From Mycolicibacterium boenickei (GTDB lineage: Bacteria; Actinomycetota; Actinomycetes; Mycobacteriales; Mycobacteriaceae): a stretch of 64,000 bases of DNA. Below, piece by piece: positions 17,394 to 25,344 of the stretch. Below the pieces are notes generated by a model that worked only from the letters and a program-made list of their open reading frames with translations, searched no databases and was not told where the DNA came from. The DNA lies in assembly GCF_010731295.1 (NCBI RefSeq), contig NZ_AP022579.1, positions 5,704,001 through 5,768,000 on the forward strand, written 5' to 3'. Position 1 is the stretch's first letter; each line of letters opens with the position of its first letter. The position numbers and the translations under genes were made by a program.

Positions 17394-18728
17394 ATGGATG
17401 ATGGTCTGGTGTCTGACATCAAACGTGGAAGCGTGGCACGGAATGCGAAGCTCGCCGGCCTGGCCGGCGGCATGGCGGGTCGGGCCGCACTGGGCTTCGG
17501 CAAGCGTCTGACCGGCAAGTCCAGGGACGAGGTCACTGCCGAGTTGATGGACAAGGCCGCCCAACAACTGTTCACCGTGTTGGGTGAGCTCAAGGGCGGC
17601 GCGATGAAGGTGGGCCAGGCCCTGTCGGTGATGGAAGCAGCCATCCCCGAGCAGTACGGCAAGCCGTACCGCGAGGCACTCACCAAACTCCAGCGGGAAG
17701 CCCCGCCGCTGCCCGCCGCCAAGGTGCACCGGATGCTCGACGCCCAGCTGGGCACCAAGTGGCGGGAGCGGTTCACCTCATTCGACGACACCCCGGTGGC
17801 CTCGGCCAGCATCGGTCAGGTGCACAAGGCGGTGTGGTCGGACGGGCGTGAGGTCGCCGTCAAGATCCAGTACCCCGGTGCCGACGAGGCCCTGCGCGCC
17901 GACCTCAAGACCATCCAGCGTCTGGTGGGTGTGTTCAAACAGCTCGCCCCGGGCGCCGACATCCAAGGTGTGGTCGACGAGCTCATCGAACGCACCGAGA
18001 TGGAGCTCGACTACCGCCTGGAGGCAGACAACCAGCGGGCCTTCGCCAAGGCCTACGCCGACGATCCTCATTTCGCGATTCCCCACATCGTGGCGAGCGC
18101 CCCCAAAGTGGTCATCGCCGAATGGATGGAAGGCATCCCGATGTCGGAGATCATCCGCGACGGGACGCCTGAGCAACGCGACCTGATGGGCACCCGGCTG
18201 ACCGAGCTGACGTTCGGGGCACCGGAACGGCTCGAGATGATGCACGGCGACGCGCATCCCGGAAACTTCATGCTTCTGCCCGATGGCCGGATGGGTGTCA
18301 TCGACTTCGGAGCGGTGGCGCCGCTGCCCGGCGGGCTGCCCTACGCGCTCGGCGAGATGATCCGGCTGGCCCGCGACAAGAACTACGACGAGCTGCTGCC
18401 GGTCATGGAAGCGGCGGGCTTCATCCAGAAGGGTGAACAGGTCTCCATCGAGGAGGTCAACGACATGCTGCGCCAGTATGTCGAACCCATCGAGGTCGAC
18501 GTCTTCCACTACACCCGCCGGTGGCTGCAGAAGATGGCCGCAGGCCAGATGGACAATTCCGTGGCGCAGATCAAAATGGCACGCCAGCTCGACCTCCCGG
18601 CGAATCTGGCGATCCCGGCCCGGGTTATCGCCTCGATTACGGCGATCTGCTGTCAGCTCGACGCCCACGTGCCGGTGAAAGCGATTGCCACGCAATTCGT
18701 TCCGGGGTTTGACGAGGAAGCCGCCTAG
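17394..18728 (+). CDS. ABC1/AarF (UbiB) family atypical kinase (Rv3197-type)
   Basis: ATG 17394 gives 444 aa; GTG 17412 is an alternative. The family-specific KxGQ motif is in GAMKVGQALS, the A-rich loop is PVASASIGQVHKA, the VAVK lysine is EVAVKIQYPG, the catalytic-loop region is MHGDAHPGNFM and the metal motif is VIDFGAV. These are ABC1 atypical kinases/ATPases. In M. tuberculosis and M. smegmatis the homologue has been linked to macrolide resistance and binding of WhiB7, whose gene is convergent here. Regulation by WhiB7 is inferred from that knowledge. Confidence 0.88.
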   Translation: MDDGLVSDIKRGSVARNAKLAGLAGGMAGRAALGFGKRLTGKSRDEVTAELMDKAAQQLFTVLGELKGGAMKVGQALSVMEAAIPEQYGKPYREALTKLQREAPPLPAAKVHRMLDAQLGTKWRERFTSFDDTPVASASIGQVHKAVWSDGREVAVKIQYPGADEALRADLKTIQRLVGVFKQLAPGADIQGVVDELIERTEMELDYRLEADNQRAFAKAYADDPHFAIPHIVASAPKVVIAEWMEGIPMSEIIRDGTPEQRDLMGTRLTELTFGAPERLEMMHGDAHPGNFMLLPDGRMGVIDFGAVAPLPGGLPYALGEMIRLARDKNYDELLPVMEAAGFIQKGEQVSIEEVNDMLRQYVEPIEVDVFHYTRRWLQKMAAGQMDNSVAQIKMARQLDLPANLAIPARVIASITAICCQLDAHVPVKAIATQFVPGFDEEAA

Positions 18729-18776
18729 AAACTCGGCAGACGCCGAGCGCTTGACGGCCCTCGCTACGTCTCGAAC

Positions 18777-18822
18777 GTCACGCTGGAGTGGCGCCCGAAC
18801 TCGGGCGCCACTCCAGCGTGAC
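18777..18822. terminator. 22-bp perfect inverted repeat between convergent genes
   Basis: Arms 18777-18798 and 18801-18822 are perfectly complementary (outer part GTCACGCTGGAGTGG) with only AC between them. It lies between the stop of the ABC1 kinase gene and the stop of convergent whiB7. It has no U-tract but is positioned as a bidirectional transcription barrier. Confidence 0.6.
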
Positions 18823-18856
18823 AATGGTCGAGCGCGGCAGCGCCGACGTCGGCGCG

Positions 18857-19156
18857 TCAGGCCGCGGCCACGTTCTTCCGCGGACGCCCGCGCGGCCGCT
18901 TGCGCGCCACGATGGTTCCGCGGTCGAGGATCTCGCCGCCCCAAACGCCCCACGGCTCTTGCCTTTCCAGCGCGGCAGCCAGGCACTCGCGGCGGATCGG
19001 GCAATCCGCGCACAGAGCCTTGGCCTGCTCCAGATCGACTGGGCTCTCGGCGAACCACAGATCGGGATTCCCGATGTGGCACGGCACCGCCGGTAGCCGC
19101 TGTTCGCATGTCACCGGCGCGACGCTCATCTCTGGAGCGGTCATCGCAATGGACAT
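18857..19156 (-). CDS. whiB7: Transcriptional regulator WhiB7
   Basis: A 99-aa WhiB protein starting at ATG 19156 after an AGGGGG site. The Fe-S ligands are Cys26 (CHIGNPDLWF), Cys49, Cys52 (CADCP) and Cys58. WGVWGG is the sigma-contact turn, and KRPRGRPRK is the C-terminal AT-hook that distinguishes WhiB7 from other WhiB proteins. An additional Cys17 is present. WhiB7 binds SigA and activates intrinsic antibiotic-resistance genes, including its own, under ribosome-targeting drugs. It is transcribed from an unusually long leader with a uORF and an intrinsic terminator (19246-19570). Confidence 0.97.
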   Translation of the reverse strand: MSIAMTAPEMSVAPVTCEQRLPAVPCHIGNPDLWFAESPVDLEQAKALCADCPIRRECLAAALERQEPWGVWGGEILDRGTIVARKRPRGRPRKNVAAA

Positions 19157-19245
19157 GTGTTTGTCCCCCTGCTTCCTGGTCGTAGTTGTCGGCGATCTGT
19201 CTCTTCGAGGGATCTGCGACCAGTTTTTTCGGGGTGGAACGACTC

Positions 19246-19290
19246 CCAAAAAATTTGGCCACGGATCCGGTTGACTGCGGGTCCGTGGCC
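19246..19290 (-). terminator. Conditional terminator in the whiB7 leader
   Basis: On the minus strand GGCCACGGACCC pairs with GGATCCGTGGCC (one G-U), a 12-bp stem with a 10-nt loop, followed by AAATTTTTTGGG. It has a true U-tract, begins 24 nt after the uORF stop and ends about 90 nt before whiB7. It is therefore a premature terminator in the leader, not the end of uvrD2. Confidence 0.85.
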
Positions 19291-19314
19291 ATTTGGCGGT
19301 GATGGGAGCTCTAC

Positions 19315-19533
19315 CTAGTAGGGGCTCCGATCCACGGACGCGCCAGTCGCGGCGGCCGGACGGCGCTTGTGCTGCGGGGAAATAGCAGCGGCGGCCAACC
19401 ATGCGGCGGCGGCGGCGGGGGCAGCGGGTGCGGCGTACCGGTGAACTGCCGGGGAAACCGCGGCAGCGGCGACGGCAAGCACGGACGGCATGCCTGCAAC
19501 CGCTACACCGCTGAATTCGATGTTGTTATCCAT
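19315..19533 (-). CDS. whiB7 upstream ORF (regulatory leader peptide, 72 aa)
   Basis: ATG 19533 is preceded by GGAGG with a 9-nt spacer. The peptide begins MDNNIEFSGVAVAG, is Ala/Pro-rich through the middle and ends VDRSPY before TAG. Its stop lies 24 nt upstream of the leader terminator, the geometry needed for translation to control termination. The sequence resembles no enzyme, so the act of translation is probably what matters. A GTG at 19542 is too close to the Shine-Dalgarno. Confidence 0.7.
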   Translation of the reverse strand: MDNNIEFSGVAVAGMPSVLAVAAAAVSPAVHRYAAPAAPAAAAAWLAAAAISPQHKRRPAAATGASVDRSPY

Positions 19534-19576
19534 TGCGGGCACCCTCCTTCCGTCTCGTCACCAGAGCTGTGTTACG

Positions 19577-19616
19577 AGGCTAAAGCCTAACAGCCGAATC
19601 GCACAACCTATTTTCT
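19577..19616 (-). promoter_or_regulatory. WhiB7-dependent whiB7 promoter
   Basis: On the minus strand an AT-rich box (GAAAATAG, 19609-19616) stands 2 bp upstream of a -35 hexamer TTGTGC (19601-19606). An 18-bp spacer leads to a -10 TAGCCT (19577-19582). An AT-rich block next to the -35 is the known signature for AT-hook binding by WhiB7, supporting autoactivation. Confidence 0.75.
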
Positions 19617-19638
19617 ACCTGCGGTTTTGGCGTGATCT

Positions 19639-21762
19639 TTACGAATTTTGGCGGCCTTTGACCAACTCGAGAACGTCCGGGCCGTACTGCTCGAGCTTGC
19701 GCGCACCGATTCCCGGGAGCGCCACCAACGCGGCTTCGTCGGCCGGCAACGACTCGGCGATGGCAATCAGGGTGTTGTCGGTGAACACCACATACGCCGG
19801 CACTTTCATCTCCTTGGAGACCCGCAGCCGCCACTCCTTGAGCTCGGCGAGCAGCTCTTCGTCCAGGTCCGAAGGACAGGTTTCGCAGCGGCGCAACATG
19901 ATCGCCGGCGGGGTGGTCAACGCGGCATTGCACACCCGGCAGCGCGGCGCCGGGCCACGTTGACGACGCGTCCGATCCGGGCCCGAGCCAACCGAATTCT
20001 GCAGCTGCGGTGCGATGCCGTTGAGGAACCGCGACGGCCGACGGCCCTGCCGCCCGCCTGGCGTGCGGGCCAGTGCCCAACTCAGCCCCAGGTGCACCCG
20101 GGCCCGGGTGACCCCGACATAGAGCAGGCGACGCTCCTCCTCCACCGGCTCGCTGTCGGGCCCGTGCGCAAGGGCATGCGAGATGGGCAGCGTGTTGTCG
20201 GCCAGGCCGACCAGGAACACCGCATCCCACTCCAGGCCCTTGGCCGCGTGCAGAGACGCCAGCGTCACGCCCTGCACCACCGGTGGATGCCGCGCGTCGG
20301 CCCGCTGGCGCAGCTCGGCGACCAGCGCCCGCAGATCCAGCTCCGGACGCAGCGCCACCTCCTCGTCGACCAACTCGGCCAACGCCGTCAGCGCCTCCCA
20401 GCGCTCGCGGGCCTTCGTGCCGGCCGGCGGTTCGGCGGTCAATCCGAGCGGCTCGAGCAGCTCGCGTACCAGCGCGGGCAGATCGTCCTCGGGAATGTCA
20501 CGTTCGGCGAAGCGTTGCATTGCGACCAGCGCCTGGCGGATCTCCTGGCGGCTGAAGAAGCCTTCGCCACCGCGCACCTGGAAGGCGATCCCGGCCTCGG
20601 TGAGCGCCTCCTCATACACCTCGGACTGCGCGTTGATCCGGTAGAGCACCGCGATTTCGGCGGGCTCCGTTCCGTTTTCGATCAGCTTCTTGATGGACCG
20701 GGCGACGGCATTGGCCTCGGCCACCTCGTCGGGATACTCGGAGAACGTCGGCTCCGGACCAGGGTCACGCTGCCCCACCAGATGCAGCTTGCTGCCCGCC
20801 ATCCGGCCGCGGGCGGCCGCGATCACCCGGTTGGCCAACGACACCACCTGCGGTGTCGACCGGTAGTCCCGCTCCAGCCGCACCACCGCGGCGTCGGGGA
20901 AGCGCCGCGAGAAGTCCAGCAGGAAGCGCGGGGTGGCACCGGTGAACGAATAGATGGTCTGGTTCGCGTCACCGACCACGGTGAGGTCGTCGCGCTCCCC
21001 GAGCCAGGCATCGAGCACGCGCTGCTGCAGGGGCGTGACGTCCTGGTACTCGTCGACGACGAAGCAGCGGTAGCGATCGCGGAACTCCTGCGCGACGGCG
21101 GCGTCGTTCTCGATGGCCGCGGCGGTGTGCAGCAGCAGATCGTCGAAATCCAACAGGGCCGAGCCGTCCCGGCGGGCCTTGAGCTTCTCGTAGTTCGAAT
21201 AGACCGAGGCGACCTTGGCCGCATCGAACGGGATGTCGCGGCCGACCTTGGCCACCGCAGTGCCGTAGCCCTCCGGGGTGATCAAAGATGCCTTGGCCCA
21301 CTCGATTTCGCCGGCCAGGTCGCGGACGTCGTCGGTGCTGGTCTGCATGCCTGCGCGGTTCGCGGCCTGCGCGACCACGGCGAACTTGCTGTCGAGCAGC
21401 TCCCACCCGGTGTCGCCGACCAGACGGGGCCAGAAGTACTGCAACTGCCGGCGCGCTGCGGCGTGAAATGTCACCGCCTGCACCGCAGAGGTGTTCACGC
21501 CCGACTCCTGGCCGAGCACCCGCAACCGGCCGCGCATCTCCCCCGCGGCCCGCGCGGTGAAGGTCACCGCGAGCACCTGGCTTGGCGCGACATGACCGCC
21601 TGCGACCAGGTGCGCGATCCGACGGGTGATGGTGCGGGTCTTGCCGGTACCCGCGCCTGCGAGCACGCACACCGGACCGCGGGCGGCCAGCACAGCCTCC
21701 CGCTGCTCATCGTCCAGATCACCCAGCGCGGGCGAGGGAGCCTCCAACGGCATGCGCTCCAT
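19639..21762 (-). CDS. uvrD2: ATP-dependent DNA helicase UvrD2
   Basis: A 707-aa SF1A helicase. The Q motif region [11 protein letters not shown] leads to Walker A AGAGTGKT near residue 40, the Walker B-type VVDEYQD follows, and motif V/VI near [11 protein letters not shown] completes the core. After ~residue 560 there is a Cys-x-x-Cys pair (CRVC ... CETC) and a C-terminal HRDC domain ending with [13 protein letters not shown]. The tetracysteine plus HRDC are specific for mycobacterial UvrD2, an essential 3'-5' helicase. whiB7 follows on the same strand. Confidence 0.95.
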   Translation of the reverse strand: MERMPLEAPSPALGDLDDEQREAVLAARGPVCVLAGAGTGKTRTITRRIAHLVAGGHVAPSQVLAVTFTARAAGEMRGRLRVLGQESGVNTSAVQAVTFHAAARRQLQYFWPRLVGDTGWELLDSKFAVVAQAANRAGMQTSTDDVRDLAGEIEWAKASLITPEGYGTAVAKVGRDIPFDAAKVASVYSNYEKLKARRDGSALLDFDDLLLHTAAAIENDAAVAQEFRDRYRCFVVDEYQDVTPLQQRVLDAWLGERDDLTVVGDANQTIYSFTGATPRFLLDFSRRFPDAAVVRLERDYRSTPQVVSLANRVIAAARGRMAGSKLHLVGQRDPGPEPTFSEYPDEVAEANAVARSIKKLIENGTEPAEIAVLYRINAQSEVYEEALTEAGIAFQVRGGEGFFSRQEIRQALVAMQRFAERDIPEDDLPALVRELLEPLGLTAEPPAGTKARERWEALTALAELVDEEVALRPELDLRALVAELRQRADARHPPVVQGVTLASLHAAKGLEWDAVFLVGLADNTLPISHALAHGPDSEPVEEERRLLYVGVTRARVHLGLSWALARTPGGRQGRRPSRFLNGIAPQLQNSVGSGPDRTRRQRGPAPRCRVCNAALTTPPAIMLRRCETCPSDLDEELLAELKEWRLRVSKEMKVPAYVVFTDNTLIAIAESLPADEAALVALPGIGARKLEQYGPDVLELVKGRQNS

Positions 21763-21798
21763 GGTGTCAGAGACCGGTGACAGGTCTGGGAGCGCCGT

Positions 21799-22542
21799 CT
21801 ATCGCTGCCGGCTCAGCCACTGGTCGAAGGTGGTGGGCGCGATGCGCGCGCCGGCGCCGGGCAGCAGCGCATTGCCCGCCATCTCGACACCGAAGACCGA
21901 CGACCACGTCGGCACCAAGGTCACCTCCCGGCCACGGGCTGCCAGGGTCCGCCGGGCCAGGTCCACCAGATCCTGGGTCTGTGGGCCGGCCACGTCGGCG
22001 TAGCGGCCTTGCGGGTGGCCCACGGCGACCTCCGCGAGCACTGCTGCGACGTCGTCGGGATCGATGGGCTGAACCAGCAGAGGAGCGATTTCGGCCCGCC
22101 CGTCCCGCTCGGTCCAGCTCACCACCATCTCGGCGAAATCGTGGAACTGGGTGGCAGGCACGATGGTCCACGGCACCGACCCGGCCTCGATCAGCCGCTC
22201 CTGCTCGCGTTTTCCGGCGTAGTGCGGATTGCCGTCGATGCCGTGGATCCCCACGATGGACAGCAGCACGTGATGGCTCACCCCGGCGCGTTCCTCGGCG
22301 GCCAGCAGGGTGCGGGTGGCGGTGCCCAGATAGTCCACAGTGCTGTCCCGATCGGTGGGCGGGGCGCTGATCGCGTCGACCACCGCCCGCACCCCGGCCA
22401 GAGCCGCGTCGAGGCCCTCCCCGGTGGACAGGTCCACCCCCGACGAGCGGCTGATGGCCACCACCTCGTGTCCTGCGGCCTGCAGGGCGGCGACCACGCG
22501 CGCCCCGATGTTTCCCGTAGCTCCGGCAACTGCGACTCGCAT
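21799..22542 (-). CDS. NmrA/NAD(P)-binding SDR-like protein
   Basis: A 247-aa atypical SDR. The Rossmann motif GATGNIGARV is at residues 7-16. Nucleotide-sugar or quinone-reductase-like features include HHVLLSIVGI and the YAGKREQERLI stretch, a YxxxK-type pair in the NmrA/QOR2 subgroup. It is divergent from an Rrf2 regulator over 72 bp with a palindrome between, so it is probably controlled by it. The enzyme may act on quinones or simply sense NADP. First gene of the block absent from the M. tuberculosis order. Confidence 0.8.
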   Translation of the reverse strand: MRVAVAGATGNIGARVVAALQAAGHEVVAISRSSGVDLSTGEGLDAALAGVRAVVDAISAPPTDRDSTVDYLGTATRTLLAAEERAGVSHHVLLSIVGIHGIDGNPHYAGKREQERLIEAGSVPWTIVPATQFHDFAEMVVSWTERDGRAEIAPLLVQPIDPDDVAAVLAEVAVGHPQGRYADVAGPQTQDLVDLARRTLAARGREVTLVPTWSSVFGVEMAGNALLPGAGARIAPTTFDQWLSRQR

Positions 22543-22572
22543 GATGTCTCCCGTCCTCGCCGATGAATATCT

Positions 22573-22589
22573 CGGACTATATAGGTCCG
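22573..22589. promoter_or_regulatory. Candidate Rrf2 operator
   Basis: An inverted repeat CGGAC-TATATAG-GTCCG in the 72-bp divergent region between the NmrA-like gene and the Rrf2 gene. The AT-rich centre overlaps the probable promoter elements of both. The gene context supports autoregulation plus control of the reductase. Confidence 0.55.
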
Positions 22590-22614
22590 TAATATCTGTA
22601 ATAAACTACGGGCT

Positions 22615-23082
22615 GTGAAACTTCCCGTGGCCACCGAGTGGGCCCTGCACTGCGCGACGTCGCTGGCGCAGCTCGAGCCGGGGACCACCGCGTCGGCCGC
22701 AGATCTCGCCGAGTATTTCGACCTGCCAGCGGCCTATCTCGCCAAGCAACTGCAGGCCCTGACGCGCGCGGGTGTACTGGTCGCGACAACCGGCCCGCGC
22801 GGCGGGTTCCGGCTGGGCCGGGCACCCGCTGACATCACCCTGCTGCAGATCGTCGAGGCGGTCGACGGCGCGTCGCCGCCATACGAGTGCCGCGAGATCC
22901 GCCGGCAGGGTCGCGGCGCCCTGCCCGCCTCGTGGTGCCGCCACGAGTGCATCCTCGCGGTCAAGATGGCTGACGCCCACCAGGCCTGGCGGGCCAGCCT
23001 CGACGGCGTCACACTTGCCGACATCCTCGCCGACATCCCGGCCGCAGCACCGGCCCGCACCCGAAAGTTGTTGGGCAGGTGA
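22615..23082 (+). CDS. Rrf2 family transcriptional regulator
   Basis: A 155-aa protein starting at GTG 22615. The N-terminal winged helix (to ~residue 65) ends with VLVATTGPRGGFRLGR, the Rrf2 wing. The C-terminal part carries Cys residues in YECREI and SWCRHECI, so a redox cluster or thiol switch as in NsrR/IscR is possible, though the spacing between the first and second Cys is long. Divergent from the NmrA-like reductase gene and 3 bp from the convergent lyase gene. Confidence 0.85.
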   Translation: MKLPVATEWALHCATSLAQLEPGTTASAADLAEYFDLPAAYLAKQLQALTRAGVLVATTGPRGGFRLGRAPADITLLQIVEAVDGASPPYECREIRRQGRGALPASWCRHECILAVKMADAHQAWRASLDGVTLADILADIPAAAPARTRKLLGR

Positions 23083-23085
23083 GAC

Positions 23086-23964
23086 TCAGAGCAGGAGCCG
23101 GCCCAATTCCTCGCGGCCGCCGCCGTCGAGCGGCAGCAGCGGCGGACGCGGGTCTCCGACGCCCCGGCCGAGCAGCTCGAGTCCACCCTTGATCGTGGTG
23201 GGCAGGCCGCCCGCCACGATGAACTCCAGGAAGGGCTTGAGCTCGGTGTAGATGGCCTCGGCCTTGGCCCAGTCTCCGGCCTGCGCCGCTGCGTAGAGGT
23301 CCAGGCACGGCTGCGGCAGCAGATTCGGCGCCGCTGTGCACCAGCCCTTGGCCCCAGCCTTGAAAGCCTTGAGAATCATGGGATTACTGCCGTTGTAGAA
23401 CGGCAGCCGGCCGTCGGTGAGCTCGGACAGGCGCTGCATGCGGGTGATGTCCCCGGTGGATTCCTTGACCATGGTGACGTTGTCGATGTCGTCGAACATC
23501 TGGACCAGCAGCTCCGGCCGCATGTCGATACCACTGGTGGCCGGGTTGTTGTACACCATGATCGGAATTCCGATCGCGGCGCCGATCGCCGCGTAGTGCT
23601 GGGCGATCTCCCGTTCGGACAGTTTCCAGTAGGAAATCGGCAGCACCATCACCGCATCCGCACCGGCGCGCTCGGCATACCGCGCCCGGCGAATCGTGTT
23701 GGCAGTGGTGAGATCTGACGCACCGATGATGACGGGAACCCGACGGTCGACCACGCCGATCGTGGTGTCGATGACAGCATCGAACTCGGCCTCGGCGAGA
23801 TAGGCCGACTCGCCGGTGCTGCCCAGCGGGACGATCCCGTGGGCTCCGTCGGTCACCAACCGGTCGACGAGAGCGGCAAGCTTGTCCGTGTCGACCCGCT
23901 GGTCCTCGGTGAAGGGAGTCACGGGATAGGCCAGGATTCCGTGGATCTCAGTGGTGGAGGGCAT
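23086..23964 (-). CDS. DapA/NanA family aldolase-lyase (dihydrodipicolinate synthase-like)
   Basis: A 292-aa TIM-barrel class I aldolase. It has the GSTGES loop near residue 48, YNNPATSG with the catalytic Tyr, and the Schiff-base Lys in MVKESTGD. The surrounding residues differ from biosynthetic DapA, so a catabolic keto-acid lyase or aldolase is more likely. It lies 37 bp downstream of the class II aldolase gene on the same strand and shares its promoter and operator. Confidence 0.85.
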   Translation of the reverse strand: MPSTTEIHGILAYPVTPFTEDQRVDTDKLAALVDRLVTDGAHGIVPLGSTGESAYLAEAEFDAVIDTTIGVVDRRVPVIIGASDLTTANTIRRARYAERAGADAVMVLPISYWKLSEREIAQHYAAIGAAIGIPIMVYNNPATSGIDMRPELLVQMFDDIDNVTMVKESTGDITRMQRLSELTDGRLPFYNGSNPMILKAFKAGAKGWCTAAPNLLPQPCLDLYAAAQAGDWAKAEAIYTELKPFLEFIVAGGLPTTIKGGLELLGRGVGDPRPPLLPLDGGGREELGRLLL

Positions 23965-24001
23965 GTTGATGTCCTTTCCGTGCGGTTGGGTGGTTCAGGG
24001 G

Positions 24002-24787
24002 TCAGCTGGTCAATGCGTCGGGATGGTTGCGGAGCGCGCGGCGGGCGTAGTAGGCGAAGTTGGCCTGGCTGCGCTTGGGCCGCAACGTCCAGTCATGGGC
24101 CTCCCGCGCCAGCCGCGGAGGCAGGTCGGCGATCGTTCCCGCGCCCATGGCCGCCAGTTGCAGTTTGGCGCCACGCTCGATCAGCATCGCCAGCGAGCAT
24201 GACTCCTCGATGCTGGCCCCGGCGATCACATGACCGTGGTGAGCCAACAGGATCGCCTTCTTGTCCCCCAGTGCGGCGCTGATGATCTCGCCCTCCTCAT
24301 TGCCGACCGGGACACCCGGCCAGTCAGCCAGGAAGGCGCAGTCGTCATAGAGCGGGGCGATGTCCATCTGCGACACCCGCAAAGGAACTTCCAGCATCGA
24401 GAGCGCGGCGACGTGGAACGGGTGAGTGTGCACGATGCACTGCACATCGGGCCGCGCACGGTAGATCCAGGAATGGAATCGGTTGGCGGGGTTCGCCATT
24501 CCCTCGCCTTCGAGAACGTTGAGATCCTCGTCGACGACCAGCAGATTCTCATCGGTGATCTCGTCGAAGCCCAGGCCGAGCCGCTGGGTGTAGTACGTGC
24601 CCGGCGTCTCGGCCCGCGCTGTGATCTGCCCGGCCAATCCCGAGTCGTGGCCCGCGTCGAACAATGCGCGGCAGGTCAAGGCCAGCTTCTGCCGCGGAGT
24701 CAGCGTCGACTCCGCGATATGGGTCGAAAGCCCATCGAGGGCCCGCTGCATCAGAACCTGCTTCGAATCACCGAGCGTGGTGTTCAT
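24002..24787 (-). CDS. Class II aldolase/adducin family protein
   Basis: A 261-aa protein with the metal-binding His pattern HTHPFH and a later LLAHHGHV, giving the zinc site of L-fuculose-phosphate aldolase-like proteins. The N-terminal GLAGQITAR is the usual nucleotide- or phosphate-binding loop region. It heads a two-gene operon with the DapA-like lyase. A promoter (-35 TTGACT at 24854-24859, -10 TACAGT at 24830-24835) with an operator inside the spacer lies just upstream. Substrate unknown. Confidence 0.88.
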   Translation of the reverse strand: MNTTLGDSKQVLMQRALDGLSTHIAESTLTPRQKLALTCRALFDAGHDSGLAGQITARAETPGTYYTQRLGLGFDEITDENLLVVDEDLNVLEGEGMANPANRFHSWIYRARPDVQCIVHTHPFHVAALSMLEVPLRVSQMDIAPLYDDCAFLADWPGVPVGNEEGEIISAALGDKKAILLAHHGHVIAGASIEESCSLAMLIERGAKLQLAAMGAGTIADLPPRLAREAHDWTLRPKRSQANFAYYARRALRNHPDALTS

Positions 24788-24829
24788 CTCGGCCTACCTT
24801 TCTACATCGAGGGGTCGGCAACACGTCCG

Positions 24830-24859
24830 ACTGTAGGACACCGTGTGTCATCTAGTCAA
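24830..24859 (-). promoter_or_regulatory. Aldolase operon promoter with operator A
   Basis: On the minus strand, -35 TTGACT (24854-24859), an 18-bp spacer and -10 TACAGT (24830-24835). The palindrome TAGGACACnnnGTGTCAT (24834-24851) fills the spacer, so a bound regulator would block RNA polymerase. The same palindrome recurs at 24961-24980 and 25921-25940. Confidence 0.7.
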
Positions 24860-24960
24860 CAGTTTCTTCGACATGCACGAGAATCGCAGCGTCGCCGGCA
24901 TCGGTTCGAGAGCGGCGGCCCCGCCCCTTCACTCCGACGCACAGCCGATCTTGTTTCCTT

Positions 24961-24980
24961 TATGACACTTTGTGTCCTAT
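24961..24980 (+). promoter_or_regulatory. Operator B, upstream of the exported small protein gene
   Basis: ATGACACTTTGTGTCCTA in this orientation is the complement of the TAGGACACnnnGTGTCATA palindrome. It overlaps a plausible -10, TATGAT (24978-24983), of the plus-strand gene that starts at 25026. It is identical in both half-sites to operator A. Confidence 0.65.
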
Positions 24981-25025
24981 GATCGAGACATCTCGATCGA
25001 ACCGTCGAAGAAGGAGTGAGTAGCC

Positions 25026-25325
25026 ATGAAACACATAGCAACGTCCACGGCGTTTTCCATCGGCGCGGTCGCCGCCTGGCTCGCCGCGGGGGCCGCCGTC
25101 GCCGCAGCGGCCCCCACCGGCCCGTCGGCGGCCGAAACCATCGCGCAGCTACAGGCCGATGGCAAGCGGGTGATCATCAACAAGGTCGGCAGCGGTCCGC
25201 TCGGTCAATGCACGGTGACCAATGTCCACACGGTCGTCGTACGCCCGCAAGCGAGGACCGTCACCATCCACGGCCTACCGGATTTCGAACCCATCCCCAC
25301 CGTGCACGTGAACCTCACATGCTGA
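25026..25325 (+). CDS. Small exported hypothetical protein (99 aa)
   Basis: ATG 25026 follows AAGGAG. An N-terminal signal peptide (KHIATSTAFSIGAVAAWLAAGAAVAAAAP) predicts Sec export with cleavage near residue 29. The mature ~70 residues begin PSAAETIAQLQADGKRV and hold two Cys (QC at ~65 and the final C), able to form a disulfide. Similar short exported proteins are common in mycobacteria without assigned function. Operator B lies in its promoter, tying it to the XRE-cupin regulon. Confidence 0.75.
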   Translation: MKHIATSTAFSIGAVAAWLAAGAAVAAAAPTGPSAAETIAQLQADGKRVIINKVGSGPLGQCTVTNVHTVVVRPQARTVTIHGLPDFEPIPTVHVNLTC

Positions 25326-25344
25326 CGGGACACAAGAGCGCGAG

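Larger units (their letters stand above)
19157..19570 (-). promoter_or_regulatory. whiB7 attenuator leader
   Basis: About 414 nt of untranslated leader between the predicted start of transcription and whiB7. In order of transcription it holds a Shine-Dalgarno and uORF (19533 to 19315), a short gap, an intrinsic terminator (19290-19246) and then ~90 nt to whiB7. This organisation matches the known translation-dependent attenuation of whiB7: ribosome stalling on the uORF prevents terminator formation. No other gene is seen in this 482-bp gap. Confidence 0.8.

Noticed and set aside
18729..18856. Possible insertion element border suggested by the 22-bp inverted repeat
   Set aside because: No transposase gene or target duplication is visible; arms are adjacent, so a hairpin rather than element ends.
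19648..21780. A 710-aa plus-strand reading frame opposite uvrD2
   Set aside because: The minus-strand product has all helicase motifs; the plus-strand product is His/Arg/Gln-rich with no motif or ribosome-binding site.
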